Of a DNA stretch of 64,000 bases, positions 34,273-46,072 are shown piece after piece. The notes beneath the pieces were generated by a model. It was given only the letters and a program-made list of their open reading frames with translations. It was not told the origin of the DNA and made no database searches. Position 1 is the first letter of the stretch, and each line of letters starts with the position of its first letter. The position numbers and the translations under genes were made by a program. This DNA comes from Lactuca virosa (Eukaryota; Streptophyta; Magnoliopsida; Asterales; Asteraceae): contig CAKMRJ010005523.1 of the NCBI GenBank assembly GCA_928212115.1, positions 107,796,322 through 107,860,321 of the forward strand. Direction: 5' to 3'.

Positions 34273-35014
34273 TGTTGGGTTATGAGCATTCTAACACTCC
34301 TAAGTGTACATGCAACCCTAAATACCTTGGATCTATGTTTTCTCTATTATACATACAATTATGAACATCCAAGGTATTATCCTAATCTAGCATACAAAAT
34401 AATAAATATAACAAGATAGAATACATACCTCTTTGATGTAGAATGTCTTCATGAAGCTTGAGTGCCTAGTGCCCCAAGTGTGACACCTCAAATGGTTCAC
34501 ACAACACCAAATACACTTGGAATAACTTGAACACTCCTTGAAATCGTCTAGCCCTCACACTCACACATTAGAGCACGATTTCTTGAGCCATGGGATTCTT
34601 TTATATGGTGGCTATTAGGGTTACACCATGTAACTCATAACTTTACCCATTCCTTATGCTCCATGGATTTTAACCTCCATGGAGTATCCATGGGTCACCC
34701 CATGGACTTAGTCCAACATAAGGAATCTTGGATCACAAGCCCACATATATAAGAATGAATGATTTACACAATCAACCCATATATTTAATTAGTCTCCTTT
34801 TGATCACTTAATTAATTCCAAATTAATTCTTGATCAATACTAATTAAATAACCTTATTAATATATTAGAACTTATAATATATTAACCAACCTTAAGTGTT
34901 ATTTCTCTCATTATAGTCTATCCAAATGCATGATGCCATGCAACCCAAATGGACCATGCCGGGTCGGGTCAAGTCTTACCAATTATAGTTATGGACTTAG
35001 ACATTAATCCAACA
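34273..35014 (-). repeat. 5' LTR of element E
   Basis: 742 bp, + strand TGTTGGGTTATGAGC to TTAATCCAACA. Nearly identical to 28486-29238, apart from an 11-bp deletion near 34530 and a few base changes. Confidence 0.9.
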
Positions 35015-35019
35015 GGATG

Positions 35020-35041
35020 TTCTTTTGGCTAAAACCCATCA
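35020..35041 (+). repeat. 3' LTR of element C, last segment
   Basis: 22 bases TTCTTTTGGCTAAAACCCATCA minus the start, identical to the end of the 5' LTR (14105-14126). ATATT follows, matching 13340-13344. Confidence 0.88.
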
Positions 35042-35046
35042 ATATT

Positions 35047-35939
35047 TTCTTTGTTTCAAATCAGAAACAACTCAAGTGATGATCGATTTTCTCAAACACA
35101 TCAAATTAAGTTTGAAGAAAAAGGTGTGCAATATCAAGAGTGATAATGGATCTGAGTTCAAGAATAAGGTTCTAGATTCGTTTTTGGCTGACAAAGGAAT
35201 TTTGCACAACTTTTTATCTCCTTACACACCTCAACAAAATGGTGTTTTCGAGAGGAGAAATCGTTCACTTTGCGAAGCTGGAAGAACGATGTTGGCTTAT
35301 GCGAATCTTCCACAATATCTTTGGGCTGAAGCTGTTTCTACCGCTTGCTTTACTCAAAATCGGTCTTTTATTCATAGAAGATTCGATATCACCCCTTATG
35401 AAATCATTAACAATAGGAAACCAAATGTAAATTTTTTTTCAAGTTTTTGGTTGCAGGTGCTTCATTATGAATCTTAAGGATAATATTTCGAAATTTCAGT
35501 CTAAGGCTGATGAAGGAATATTCTTAGGTTATTCTCATAATTCTGTGGCATATCAGGTGCTCAACAAGCAAAATAGGAAGATCGAAGAAACCTTTAATCT
35601 CACATTGGATGATCACTACGTAAAAAGTGTTGAAAAACGTTTTGAACAAAAACCAATCATTAATGCATCAAATTCTAAATCTGAATGTGTTAATTCATTA
35701 GATTTTGATTATGATTTGATTTTTGCTATTCCTGATAGGGCTAGTAATGCTAAAATTCATGCTGAGGATAATCGAATTCCTGAAGCATCGAAACATTCTG
35801 AAGATTTGACGGGGATACAACAAACTGCTGATTTCCACTCGACAACAAATTCTCCTGTTTATAAAGAAAGTCTGCCAGTTCTACAAACTGATCAAGTGGA
35901 TGGGGAGCACTTGACTTCGACTACTCATGTTGAGGGGGA
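35047..35939 (+). pseudogene. pol: Element B pol, second part: rest of integrase and linker
   Basis: Continues the integrase cut at 13344. It shows S-D-N-G-S-E-F (second catalytic Asp), P-Q-Q-N-G-V-F-E-R (catalytic Glu), then the conserved W-A-E-A and P-Y-E-I segments. A frameshift near 35440-35470 leads to the C-terminal domain (A-D-E-G-I-F-L-G-Y). The acidic linker that follows contains V-E-G-D encoded by GAGGGGGAT. The frame is cut at 35939 by the solo LTR F. Confidence 0.85.
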
Positions 35940-36448
35940 TGTGACAACTGTCAAAATTGAGTCAAGTCAAAGTCAAACAAAGTCAACAAGTCAAAACCAA
36001 TCGACTCAATTAACCCTTGTATATTAGGGTTTACACTATGTAATTACTGTACAATGCAATATTTTAATGAGAGAAACATTATTTGGAAAGTTCGTGTGTT
36101 GAATTTCCTAAGTCTCAAATGCAGTAAACATTGAAACAAAACGATAAAAAAATTATTGCACACTCATCGGGAGTGTGTACGACACTAAAACACGGTTTAA
36201 CGGGGTTTACGAACCTTGCGTTGTGAAGCCGGACACTCAAATTAATCACAAACGAAACCTCTCTAAATTGTTTTCACTCTATCTCTTTCTATTTGAAATC
36301 TCTCCCAAATCTCTCTCAAAAGTTACTTTAACTTTTTGTAATCATTCGGGCCATCCCAACCCTTAACCGGGTCAAAAACCACTTGAAACGGGGTAAAAAC
36401 GGGTAAAATAACCTTAAGGAACCAAAACCCTCCTATTAGAAGCGAAAA

Positions 36449-36565
36449 CTCTCATGAGAAGCCTCTCAGGACCGAAGCCTCTCATGAGAAGCCTCTCAGG
36501 ACCGAAGCATCTCATTAGAAGCCTCTCAGGACTGAAGCCTCGCATGAGAAGCCTCTCAGACAGCC
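36449..36565. repeat. 30-bp tandem repeat in solo LTR F
   Basis: About 3.9 copies of a 30-bp unit containing AGAAGCCTCTCAGGACCGAAG, starting at 36449, 36479, 36509 and 36539. Being a multiple of three it gives a repetitive ORF (R-S-L-S-G), which I take as an accident. Confidence 0.85.
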
Positions 36566-37972
36566 CATGCGAGAGGTCTCGCAGACGGCCCCTTTTTACC
36601 GGTTTTCGACTACGACTTCGTTTTAACTCCGTTTTTCATTATTTTAACCTGAGATTTTCACCCAAAACTTTATTTTATAAACTAAGGCCCCAAAATATAT
36701 AAATCTCCAGGGTTTTTATAAAAATGTATTAAAAGAATTGGTGGTTGGACTAATTATTGAGGGAATATTTGCTTTTCCTTATTTTATGACAAAAGCAAGC
36801 CACCACCACCTCACTCTATGATCAGCCATTCTTTCCAACCACCCCTTGTCTCCTTGGGGGACCTTTACACCCTATCTCCAGCTCTTCCCACGTTCTAAGA
36901 GCTGGAGGATTGGTCCTTTGTCCTCATTCTCCTTAAAAGCCCTTTCATTCTACACTTAGCAACCAAGAACGCTCTCCAAAATTCTCTCATCTTTTCTCTC
37001 AGCTTCAAGAACTTCAAGGCTTTCTCCAGGGATTTCTTTCTTCAATTAGTAAGTATCTTCATCATTCACATAATTATTAAACTCCATTCTACTCAAATCA
37101 TTGATATCTTACACAAATTCCATCTTATTCGGTGTTAGATTCTCGAATCATCAAGACATCTTCTTAGTGTTCTTGGGTTGAACACTTCCTCTATCTCACT
37201 TTCATCTACTGAAATCACATAAGGTGAGTTCATACCCCTACATTTATATGTTTTTCTTAAGTTTTAAGGGGGGAATACAAGTAAAATCATCAAGAACACA
37301 ATTAAACTTTTTCTATCAGATTACATCAGAAAAGATGAACTTCGATCACGGACTGTTTTGGTCAACTTAAATATTTTAGTTTGCAAAACTGTTCCAGGTG
37401 CAAGTAGTTCAAACTCTTAGCTTTAAAATGGCTACTTGCACATCTCCATATGATTTTTCTACAATTTATGGTGATTTTTGAAAAACTGCCTATCATTTCA
37501 GAGGCAAACCCAGACTAGTCTGTGATTATGAACATTTTCACCTCTGTTAGAGATCACTAAAAATCATGATAAAATTTACGAACAAACTAGACTCATATTC
37601 CAAACTCTCAGAATTTGCGGATTTGGATTTAGAGCTTTGATGATTTTTCTATAAATTTTCTAAGAACAGTAACAGAAACTGTATACAACAAAAAGTTGCT
37701 GTCAATTTCATTTCACCTTGTAACATGTTGAGCAAGGTGTATATCTTTATGTGATTATATGTTATTGCAATATATGACATTTTATCTTAATATTTAGACA
37801 GACATCAGTTTACAAATGGATTTGGACATATAAAATATAAAGAATAACAAGTGATTATAATCAAAGTACAACCGATACATTCAAACAGTTAATAAACTAT
37901 TTTGAATATAGTTTGCATACATTACTACGTACTACCCTTGGTTGATAAACTATAATAGGTATAGTTTATGAT

Positions 37973-38218
37973 ACATTACATAATACATACATTTAAAAAG
38001 GGTACATTTATACAAAGGATATTTTCATTAAGCAAGGTACGGCCATACGGTACCAAGTTTTCATAACACGTAATTCCGTTAATGACTTTATGAAAACATT
38101 ACATAACACATACATTTAAAACGGGTACATTTATACAAAGGATATTTTCATTAAGCAAGGTATGGCCATACGGTACCAAGTTTTCATTACACTACACGTA
38201 AATTCGTTAATGACTTCT
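37973..38218. repeat. 123-bp tandem duplication in solo LTR F
   Basis: Two copies with period 123 (37973 and 38096), sharing GGCCATACGGTACCAAG at 38041 and 38164. A few base differences separate the copies. Confidence 0.85.
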
Positions 38219-38974
38219 GTGAGACATTCGATTCAATTTACAAATAAGTTCTGTATTATAACCAGAGTCTCCTCGAGGGAGAGCGTGATACTTGTGTATA
38301 GATCTATATTGGGTCTGACAAACCCACACCTTAGCTGCATGCAACAGCTAGACCGACAGGTCTGGGGTGACAAATGTCATAACATTTCCGACGCCTAAAG
38401 AACTTCGTTTCAGGCCAACTAGGTCATAGCATGGTTATAATAACTCACATGTGGTATTAACAAACATAGAATTTACGGGGATTTCACTAAAATCAAACGA
38501 GTTTATGTCGATTTAGACTTGAATTCTTTTACTATAAGGAACGAACACTACTTGTACATTTCGGTCTTTGGGTTTTAAGACTACATTTACACATTAAGGA
38601 AAATATTGGGTTTTCTGGAACGAACACTACTTTTACAAGAAAAGGCTTTTAATAATACCAAACAAAAGCTTATGAACTCACCAACCTTTGTGTTGATACT
38701 TTTTCAAACAACTTGTATTCTCAGGAAATCATTAAACAGGTAACCAAGTGCTTTTGAGGATGGGACGCTAAGGCGTTTACTATTTCATATTTTGTCAACA
38801 TATTGTAATTGATTCGTAAACATGTAATTCATACAATGATGTAACTTTTTCAATTATATATATGTTGGTTGTGTTTGCTTGAATTACTATTACAATTGTT
38901 GTTATGATACTATACATGAAGTCCTCCACCCCCGGACATTTCTGCCATCCTTGGTTTGGGGGTGTGACAGGGGA

Positions 38975-40881
38975 GCATACTTTCGAGGGGGAGAATGGGA
39001 CAATAAATGTTGATGTCGAGGGGGAACATCATGAAGATAATTTTGTCGAGGGGGAGCAAAATGATGATCAAAACGATAAATTTTCATGATACAACTGATG
39101 ATGTATCTATTACAGGTTCAGAGAATGATGAACCATTCGAATATGCACCTTTGGATTTTGATCCAGCATATCCTCCTTTGGATAGATGGACTCGAAATCA
39201 TCTGCATGAACAAATTCTTGGTGATCCACAAGCTGTAGTATTAACGAGGGCTCAAATTCGTGCAAAGAATGAGGTACTCTATACTCACCAGGAATTTTGT
39301 ATGTTCAATGTTTTTATTTCAAAAATTGAACCGAAATCAGTCAAAGCTGATATGGAACATCCTGATTGGGTTGTTTCTATGCAATCTGAGCTTGCTGAAT
39401 TTAAAAGAAACAAGGTATGGAGATTAATTCCCAATCCAAAAGATGTTTCTATTGTGGGCTTAAAATGGATCTTTAAAAATAAAACTGATAAAGATGGTAA
39501 TGTTGTACGAAAAAAAGCAAGGCTTGTAGTTAAAGGTTATTCGCAACAAGAAAGTATAGACTATGAGGAAACCTTCGCCCCTGTCGCAAGACTCGAGGCA
39601 GTTCGAATATTTTTGGCCTATGCAGTACACAAGGACTTTGATTTCTACCAGATGGATGTCAAGTGTGCGTTTCTCAACGGAGAACTCGAAGAGACGGTGT
39701 ACATTGAACAACATCCAGGTTTTATTAACGAAGAATTCCATGATCATTGTTATATCTTAGATAAAGTTGTTTATGGGTTAAAACAAGCACCAAGAGCATG
39801 GTATGGAACTCTTACCAATTTCTTAAAGCAATCAAAATTTAAACAAGGATCAGTTGATCCCACTCTCTTTCAAAAGAAATTTGGGGTTCATCTCATGCTT
39901 GTTCAAATTTATGTCGATAATATTATTTTTGGCTCTACTGACCCTGCTTTGTCAAGAGAATTCGAAAATTTGATGAAAAGCGAGTTTAAGATGAGTATGA
40001 TGGGGAAGATAAACAATTTCCTGGGATTAAACATTCGTCAGAGCAGAGAAGGCATATTCATCAATCAAGAGAAGTATACATGAAATCTGCAGGAAAAATT
40101 CGGATTGACTAATAGCACAAAGCTGAGAGTACCAATGGTTTTTGGAACAAGGATAAGTCGATCATTGGATAAACGAGTTGTTGACCTCACATTGTATCGA
40201 AGCATGAAAGGTTCGTTACTTTACCTCACGAAAAGTCGACCTGATATTATGTTTTCTATGTGCAATTATGCTAGGTACCAATCAAATCCCAGAGAACCTC
40301 ATCGAACTGTTGTCAAGAATATATTTCGTTATCTCAAACGAACAATTCCGTTAGCACTGTGGTATCCTTCGAAGACAGGATTTTTCATACAAGCATTTTC
40401 AGATGCTGATTTGGGAGGTTGTAATCTTGATCAAAAAAGCACAGGTGGCGGATGTCAACTACTGGATGGGAAGTTAGTAAGCTGGCAATCGAAATAGCAA
40501 ACATGTGTTTCGATTTCCACAGCAGAAGCAGAATATGTTGCTATTGCAGCTTGCACTTCACAAATCATATGGATACAAAGTCAACTGTGTGATTATGCAA
40601 TCAACATGAAGAAAATTCCGTTGTATTGTGACACACATAGTGTCATTCGCATCTTCCATAACCTTGTGCAACATTCGAAAACCAAACACATTGCTCTTCG
40701 TTATCATTTTATAAAAGATCATGTTGAAGATGGAAGCATAGAAGTTCATTTTGTAAAGACCACTGATCAGCTTGCTGATATCTTTACAAAATCCTTAGAT
40801 GAAAAATCTTACGTAAGAATTCTAAATGGCTTAGGAATAATGGATGTGAATTCTGTTCCTGGACACCTTTCGTTAGAATGA
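38975..40881 (+). pseudogene. pol: Element B pol, third part: RT and RNase H
   Basis: It starts with an acidic linker with E-G-E repeated four times (GAGGGGGA tracts, 38987-39057). RT (39007-40083) is nearly whole, but the active site reads Y-V-D-N at 39910-39921, a loss of the second catalytic Asp by one G-to-A change. A TGA at 40081 and a TAG at 40495-40497 interrupt. RNase H continues with S-D-A-D-L-G-G, S-T-A-E-A-E-Y (about 40520) and H-Y-x-F-I-K-D, ending in TGA at 40879-40881. Non-functional polymerase. Confidence 0.9.
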
Positions 40882-42731
40882 CAAGCCAAAGTGTCGAAAA
40901 GATGTCGATTCAGCGGTTACTGTTCATGATTCAACGGTTATTGTTCATAATCAACGCTTCGACATGCTTCGCTTTCGACATTATGCTCAATGGTTTGAAA
41001 AAAAATTCGTTATTTTTGCTATATTTCAAATTTTCCTTAGTCAGGTAAAATTTTTTATTGTTCGTTATTTTTCGTTATCAAAAATCCAAAACAACAAAAA
41101 AAATTTCATTTTTGTCTTTCCTTATCAAAATCAAAAACAACAAAAAGATTTTCATTTTTGTCTTTATTTTCAAAAATTCAAAAATACAAAAAAGATTTTT
41201 CGTTATTTTTGTAATTTTCTTTCAAAAATCCAAAAATATTTTTTTGTGTTTTAGTTAATCTTTTCTTGTGTAGGTATTAGCGAATATTTTTGGTGGTTCA
41301 TGCTTGCTGCTTGAGGGAAAGGTATTCTTTCGAAAATATGTCCTAGTTAGGATGTCCCTAGAAGCATGCAGCAGCATGTCGACCCAAGCCTCCACGATTC
41401 AATGGGTTTCGAAGCCTTAATGGATCTCTCATTCTGAGGATTCTTCCCAAATAGGCTATATTCCCATTAGTCATTGAGCTACCATACTCTACTCAATTGA
41501 GTTTAGAGTTTTCTGCTTGGACAATGTATAGCAGTGGTACTTTCGAATCTTTCAAACAACCTTTTTCATCCTAAAGTTATTTCACATTCGCACACAATGA
41601 CATATGTCCAAGAGATTTCTGGTATACACCAATCAGGATCTAGACATATCAAAACTTTGTGTTTATGATCTAATATCATGAGACCGTGATGAAAGTGAAA
41701 CCCAAACTTTCGAACTCATAAATGAATTGATGGGGAACTTTGTTCCAGGATTTAACGAAACATTTGTTTCGGTACCAAATTTCGATACTTAAAATCATAT
41801 TCTTTCTTTGTGCGTGGTCTTGCTAAAATGTTCGAAACCCATGACATTTTTACCAAACGAGATCCAGACATACTTTTGTTTTGTGGAATATGATTTCAGT
41901 ATGAGTATCTCTCTGATTCTTAGTCACTTCAAATATTTTTTTGCAAACCATACTTTTCCCAGACCACACTGGTCAAACGAGTAATTTTGTTTACAATGTA
42001 TCAGTCTTATGTTTAGATGTGATATGTAACGAAATTTCAAACCAACCCATGAAGCCATATAAAAAGATGCCCTTCGATACTTCTGTATAACTATTCGATT
42101 GTACTTTACGGGAAACCACACAAGATGTTGATTATCTCTATTGATAATTAGCGAAGTGATCTTTGTCTGGGATCTAACTGCCTTTATGTCGAAATTTTTA
42201 TTTTCGACATCACAAAATCAACATTTTTTATTTTGTTTCTTATCTAATTCTTTGGCACACATTGCACTCACGAAATCCTTGAGGTTCTGAGTAATACCAA
42301 CTCATGCTGAAGATTTCACACATCTAGCAAATGACTTCGCTTTTCAACCCAAAATTGAAAGAGCCCTACCTCCATTCCGAAGGTATCTGACGGTTCTTAC
42401 CCACTGGGTACCATCGAAACGACGTTTCATGCGACGGTTTTGTTACTGTGCGTGTTTCTAGGAAAAAAGATCTCATCATTTTTCCTGACATGGCATGCTT
42501 TCCGGTGACTGGTACGATTTTCAAGGAGAAACGTTGCAATATAATAAAGACAACCGTTTGGAATTCAAATCATGTCTACATATAAAAAGGGAATTGGGGA
42601 TTTTATTCCAACTTTAAGCTCACAAAACGATTCGTGATTTTACTCTCTCTGTTTTTCAAAGTTTTCTCCAAACCCTAACAATTGATGCTCATCAATCGCA
42701 AACCACTGAAGATGTTTCTTCTCAACCCATT
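40882..42731 (+). other. Element B spacer between pol and third ORF
   Basis: No gene. First 100 bases: GTCGAAA/TTTCGAC inverted repeats around a doubled 21-base unit with GATTCA(G/A)CGGTTA (40915-40956). Then an A/T-rich stretch of TTTTTGTCTTT and AAAATCCAAAA phrases (40995-41255). From about 41350 on it shares ordered landmarks with G 54120-54960 (for example AGAAGCATGC, GGGAACCACACA-like, AAAAGATGCC). It ends with a TATA box at 42581 and a CT-rich leader. Confidence 0.7.
42581..42588 (+). promoter_or_regulatory. TATA-like box (TATAAAAA) ahead of the third ORF of B
   Basis: 151 bases before ATG 42732, with leader-like pyrimidine-rich sequence between (42625-42670). Counterparts at 7269 in A and 55395 in G. 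Confidence 0.4.
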
Positions 42732-45700
42732 ATGAAGATCCAAAGCACCAACTTCCAGGTTCAAAGCGATGTCTCAGTTTATCCTGATGAATTGAAGATG
42801 CTCGGTGTTGCTCTTCAGAACTCTGTTCTTTCCAAGGCGATGTTCAACTTTTTTTATGTTCCTCTTTCTTGGCTATCTCTTGCTGGTTCAACGGCTACAT
42901 ACAACAAGACGATGAACACAATCACTTTTCAACTGATGAATGAAAAGAAATTCTGCCTGTCGAAAAAGAATTTTGCTTAAATTCTTAGTATTCCAAATGT
43001 TGAACCCTTCATTAAGGTCACAAATGACCAAATCATTCATATGCTCAATGAGATGGGTTATTAACCACCTCTTACCAAAATCAGTGAGTTCAAGATGTCT
43101 GGATTACTATGTATGTGGAATTTTTTCTTTGGTATATATCGTCGTTGTTTAACTGGACGAACAGTGGGGTTAGAAAAAGGAAGATTGGAGGTTTATGCAA
43201 TGGTTGCGGGTTTATACTACGATTTACAGGTGGACTATGCCGCTCAACTTTGGAATGAGTTTGTGAAAAGTGTGGTGAACACAAATGTTGTTGATGGCAT
43301 TTCTGTGGTAGATACTGGAGCATCATTCTTTAGTATGCGTATGAGGAGGAGGGTATCCAAGTTCCTGAGGGTGAAGAAACTGCCGAGTTCTCCCTATTTC
43401 ATTTTCCTAAAACAGTTGAAGATGATGTCGACGTTTTTCCAACTGTTGCTAGGATTCCAGACGTAATGCTTCGAAAGGTTGATCCTGCTAATCCTGTCTT
43501 GGTGAATTACATGAAGACGATCAATCCGCATATTAATCATTCACGATGATTCAATAGATGATGAGGTTGTACCAGAATCTCCTTTGCACAATGAACAGAT
43601 GGGCAATTCTTCACCAGTGAGTGATTCTCCAGTTAAGTTGAATATTGAGGAGACTAGAAATCCTGATGGCACTATCAAAACTTCTACAATTGACACAACC
43701 ATCAATCATGGTGAACAACCAAAATTTTCGACTCCTGAGTAGACGACTGTCATACCACCCAAAGTTTCGACTATCGAATCATTTCATGAGGAGATCGAAC
43801 TTTCGACATCACTACACACATATCTGATACGGATGCAAATGTCAACAAGGGTGATGGAGTATTGACAAATGAAGCCCAAGCTAACCCTTCTCTTATTGTA
43901 TCATCTACTTTCGAAACCTCTATTATTGATACTTCAGTGTCATTACCACCATACATTGTTCCCAATACATCTCATATCCCTTCATCTACTCATTCTCCTA
44001 CATTCGAGAACATTATGCACCAACCAATTACTTCATTATTTCCATCTCAATCCACTGAAGAACCCAGAACTGTTCATGATGATGAAACCAATGATGGAGG
44101 GTTTGTAGGCTCATTTGCTGACATCGAATTTGATCCTAAAGATGAAAATATTCCTGATCATATGCTGATGTCTAGGAAACAGTTCAAGATTCTGAATCGC
44201 AAGCTAAACTCCTTACTTCAACTTCAAGCTGATGCAAGGGGTAAACATTCGTTTTCTGGTATTGAAGTCGATGTTAAAAGCTCAAGAACTTCGTCTTCTC
44301 AATCCGAGACCTTTAATGGCGAATAAAAAGAATTGAAAGTTGTGAAGCAACGTCAGGTTCTATTTGTTCAGGATGTAAAGACTGTTCGAGAAGATTTCAA
44401 TCGCAAAATCAAAGAGTTACGCTCAGACATGGAGAAGGAGATCCTCACCTTGACAACGACTCATTCTTCTCTTCTCACAAATGTTGATATAGTTGCTGAT
44501 GCAGTAAAAAAACTTGCTGAGTATTACCATTCTATGCTTCCGAAGATAAATGAGAAGGCGGAAGTTGATCTAAATAATTTAAGGAAGATTGATTCGCTTT
44601 TGGTTGATTTGAAGGAAATGGTTTCAAAGTGTGGTTCTTCGTATTTGTTCACTCCTAAGTTTTTAACTCAGAACTTTTGATTGCTTGAGTCAACAATTCA
44701 TTCTGAATTGGCTCCACTTTCGAAACTCTTGAACTTACTACCAACGGATGCCCCACCTGTTGTCACAGGGGTGCAAGGGGGAGAAATAAAAGTTGTTGGT
44801 GTAAGTAAAGGTGAAGGAGCATCTAGAAAGACAAATGGAGATGCAAGTGGTGATGCGAAGGTTGTGGGAAAAATTCTGACTACTCAAATTCCTACAACTT
44901 TGCCAAAGTTGACTGATCTAATTATTTCGACAACAACAACAACAAGAAGACCTATAGCAAAAGGGGTTGTTATTGGCAGTTCTGGTTCATCTTCGAAGCC
45001 TACACCCACTGAAGCATATAAAGGCAAAGGGAAACGTATTCATGTTGAACAGTCGAAGGAAGAAAGAAAAGAAACTATTGAAGCTGAAATGGAAAACCAA
45101 TATCATATTCAAAGCATTCTTAGGCTTCGTCAAAATGATCCTCCAACAATGAACAAAGGTGATCCAAGGAAACTACATAGCTATGAAGGCATTGAAGCTA
45201 TGGTACCTTATGGGGAAATGCATGACTTTGAGAAGAAACTGAATAAGAGTTATGCAACTAAGAATTCAGACATGAATCAGTTGGACTTTCCTATCAACAA
45301 GATGATGTTTATTACTTCTCAATATCAAATTGTTGACAAGTTCGAAGACAAGGAAGAGTTTAAGAGATTAAAGATTTGATTTCATGTTGTTCTTGTAAAA
45401 GAAGAAGAAGAGGTTTGGTCGCTTATCAAGATTTTTCAAATTTTGAGTATATCCAAAAATGTTCTATTTGAGGGTGTACTTCAGAATTTTCGATATCAAG
45501 TGGTCAGAGCAAACAATACCACTTTCAACTTTACTATTGTTGACTTCCATCTTATGAATCAGAATGATTTAATCTCTGTTGGAAAGATTCTTAAGGTCAA
45601 TAATGAAAAGAATCTCCAGGGTACAAGAAAAGAAGATTATTTGTTGGGTCTTGCTCATATCAAGACATTCATGACAATTATTTCTATTGTTTAGCCTTGA

Positions 45701-46044
45701 CAGATGTCGAATTAGCTTTGACAATAGGTAAAGAGATAATTGTACCTCAATCAATCTTGAAGAGTAAAGCTGATTTGCAGCCTTAAGATGATGGGGAGAT
45801 TTGTCGGAAGCCACTTGGAATAATCTTTGTTGGGAGAAGCAAGAAGGGAAGGAAGACGAAGCATTTGTTTCAAGCTTGTGACGTCGAAAGATATACTACA
45901 GCACATTATATGAACTTGATGGTTCGTATGAACAATTGTAAGAAGAACAATGATAAAGATAAGGCTGAATTGAAGATGGTGATGAATTGGTATGCGGCGA
46001 TTAGAAGTTCGATGCATCAAGCAATCCAAATGTTATTGACTTAG
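42732..46044 (+). pseudogene. Element B third ORF (Sirevirus 'env-like' region), broken
   Basis: Order: N-terminal domain (42732-43280, frame breaks near 42980 and 43060) with the M-G-Y block shared with A; Ser/Thr/Pro-rich part (43500-44320); coiled coil (44333-44640, with stop and frame change near 44327); Lys/Thr-rich linker with K-G-K-G-K-R near 45020; C-terminal domain (45060-46044) including V-D-F-H-L-M-N, which resembles G near 57605. The last part, from 45694, runs in another frame to TAG at 46042-46044, 17 bases before the polypurine tract. No membrane helix stands out. The start could lie upstream, as the frame is open to about 42665. Confidence 0.6.
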
Positions 46045-46060
46045 ATTTGACTCTTCTCAC

Positions 46061-46072
46061 AAAGGGGGAGAA
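46061..46072 (+). promoter_or_regulatory. Polypurine tract of element B
   Basis: AAAGGGGGAGAA immediately before TGTTGGGGTTTG. Same core as in A. Confidence 0.88.

Larger units (their letters stand above)
28486..35014 (-). mobile_element. Element E: non-autonomous Ty1/copia relative of C, inserted in the 3' LTR of C
   Basis: 6,529 bp between two copies of GGATG (28481-28485, 35015-35019). Minus orientation is set by the primer site next to the right LTR. LTRs of 753 and 742 bp differ by an 11-bp indel and, by eye, about five substitutions, so E looks like the youngest element here. The body has a decayed gag and no pol. It shares leader, hairpins and body sequence with C. Confidence 0.88.
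13345..35041 (+). mobile_element. Element C: non-autonomous gag-only Ty1/copia relative of D, hosting D and E
   Basis: Bounded by TGTTGG...CCCATCA LTRs and the duplication ATATT. Own sequence is 13345-20745, 28447-28485 and 35020-35041. Inside are a tRNA-Met-type primer site, a structured leader, one intact gag ORF and then about 3.8 kb without pol. The 5' LTR is 782 bp; the split 3' LTR adds up to about 777 bp. The two LTRs differ by many substitutions and small indels, more than those of D or E, which fits C being the older host. The LTR start, leader and 3' flank match D and E, so proteins probably came from D-type relatives. Confidence 0.85.
35940..38969. mobile_element. Element F: 3-kb solo LTR, gypsy-like
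   Basis: TGTGACAACTGTC at the left and GGGGGTGTGACA at the right, flanked by GGGGA on both sides (35935-35939 and 38970-38974). There are no gag or pol motifs in 3,030 bases and no internal direct repeat large enough to be two LTRs, so a solo LTR left by recombination is the simplest reading. Minus-strand start TGTCACACCCCC is typical of large plant chromovirus LTRs. The + strand stretch 36930-37060 (TTAAAAGCC, then CT-rich sequence and AGTAAGT) looks like a promoter and leader, favouring + orientation, but strand is not certain. Confidence 0.75.

Noticed and set aside
36454..36702. ORF with R-S-L-S-G repeats
   Set aside because: Produced by a 30-bp tandem repeat inside a solo LTR; no start context or homology.
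43771..43965. Minus ORFs within the third ORF of B
   Set aside because: Shadows of the + strand reading, which has domain similarity to A and G.
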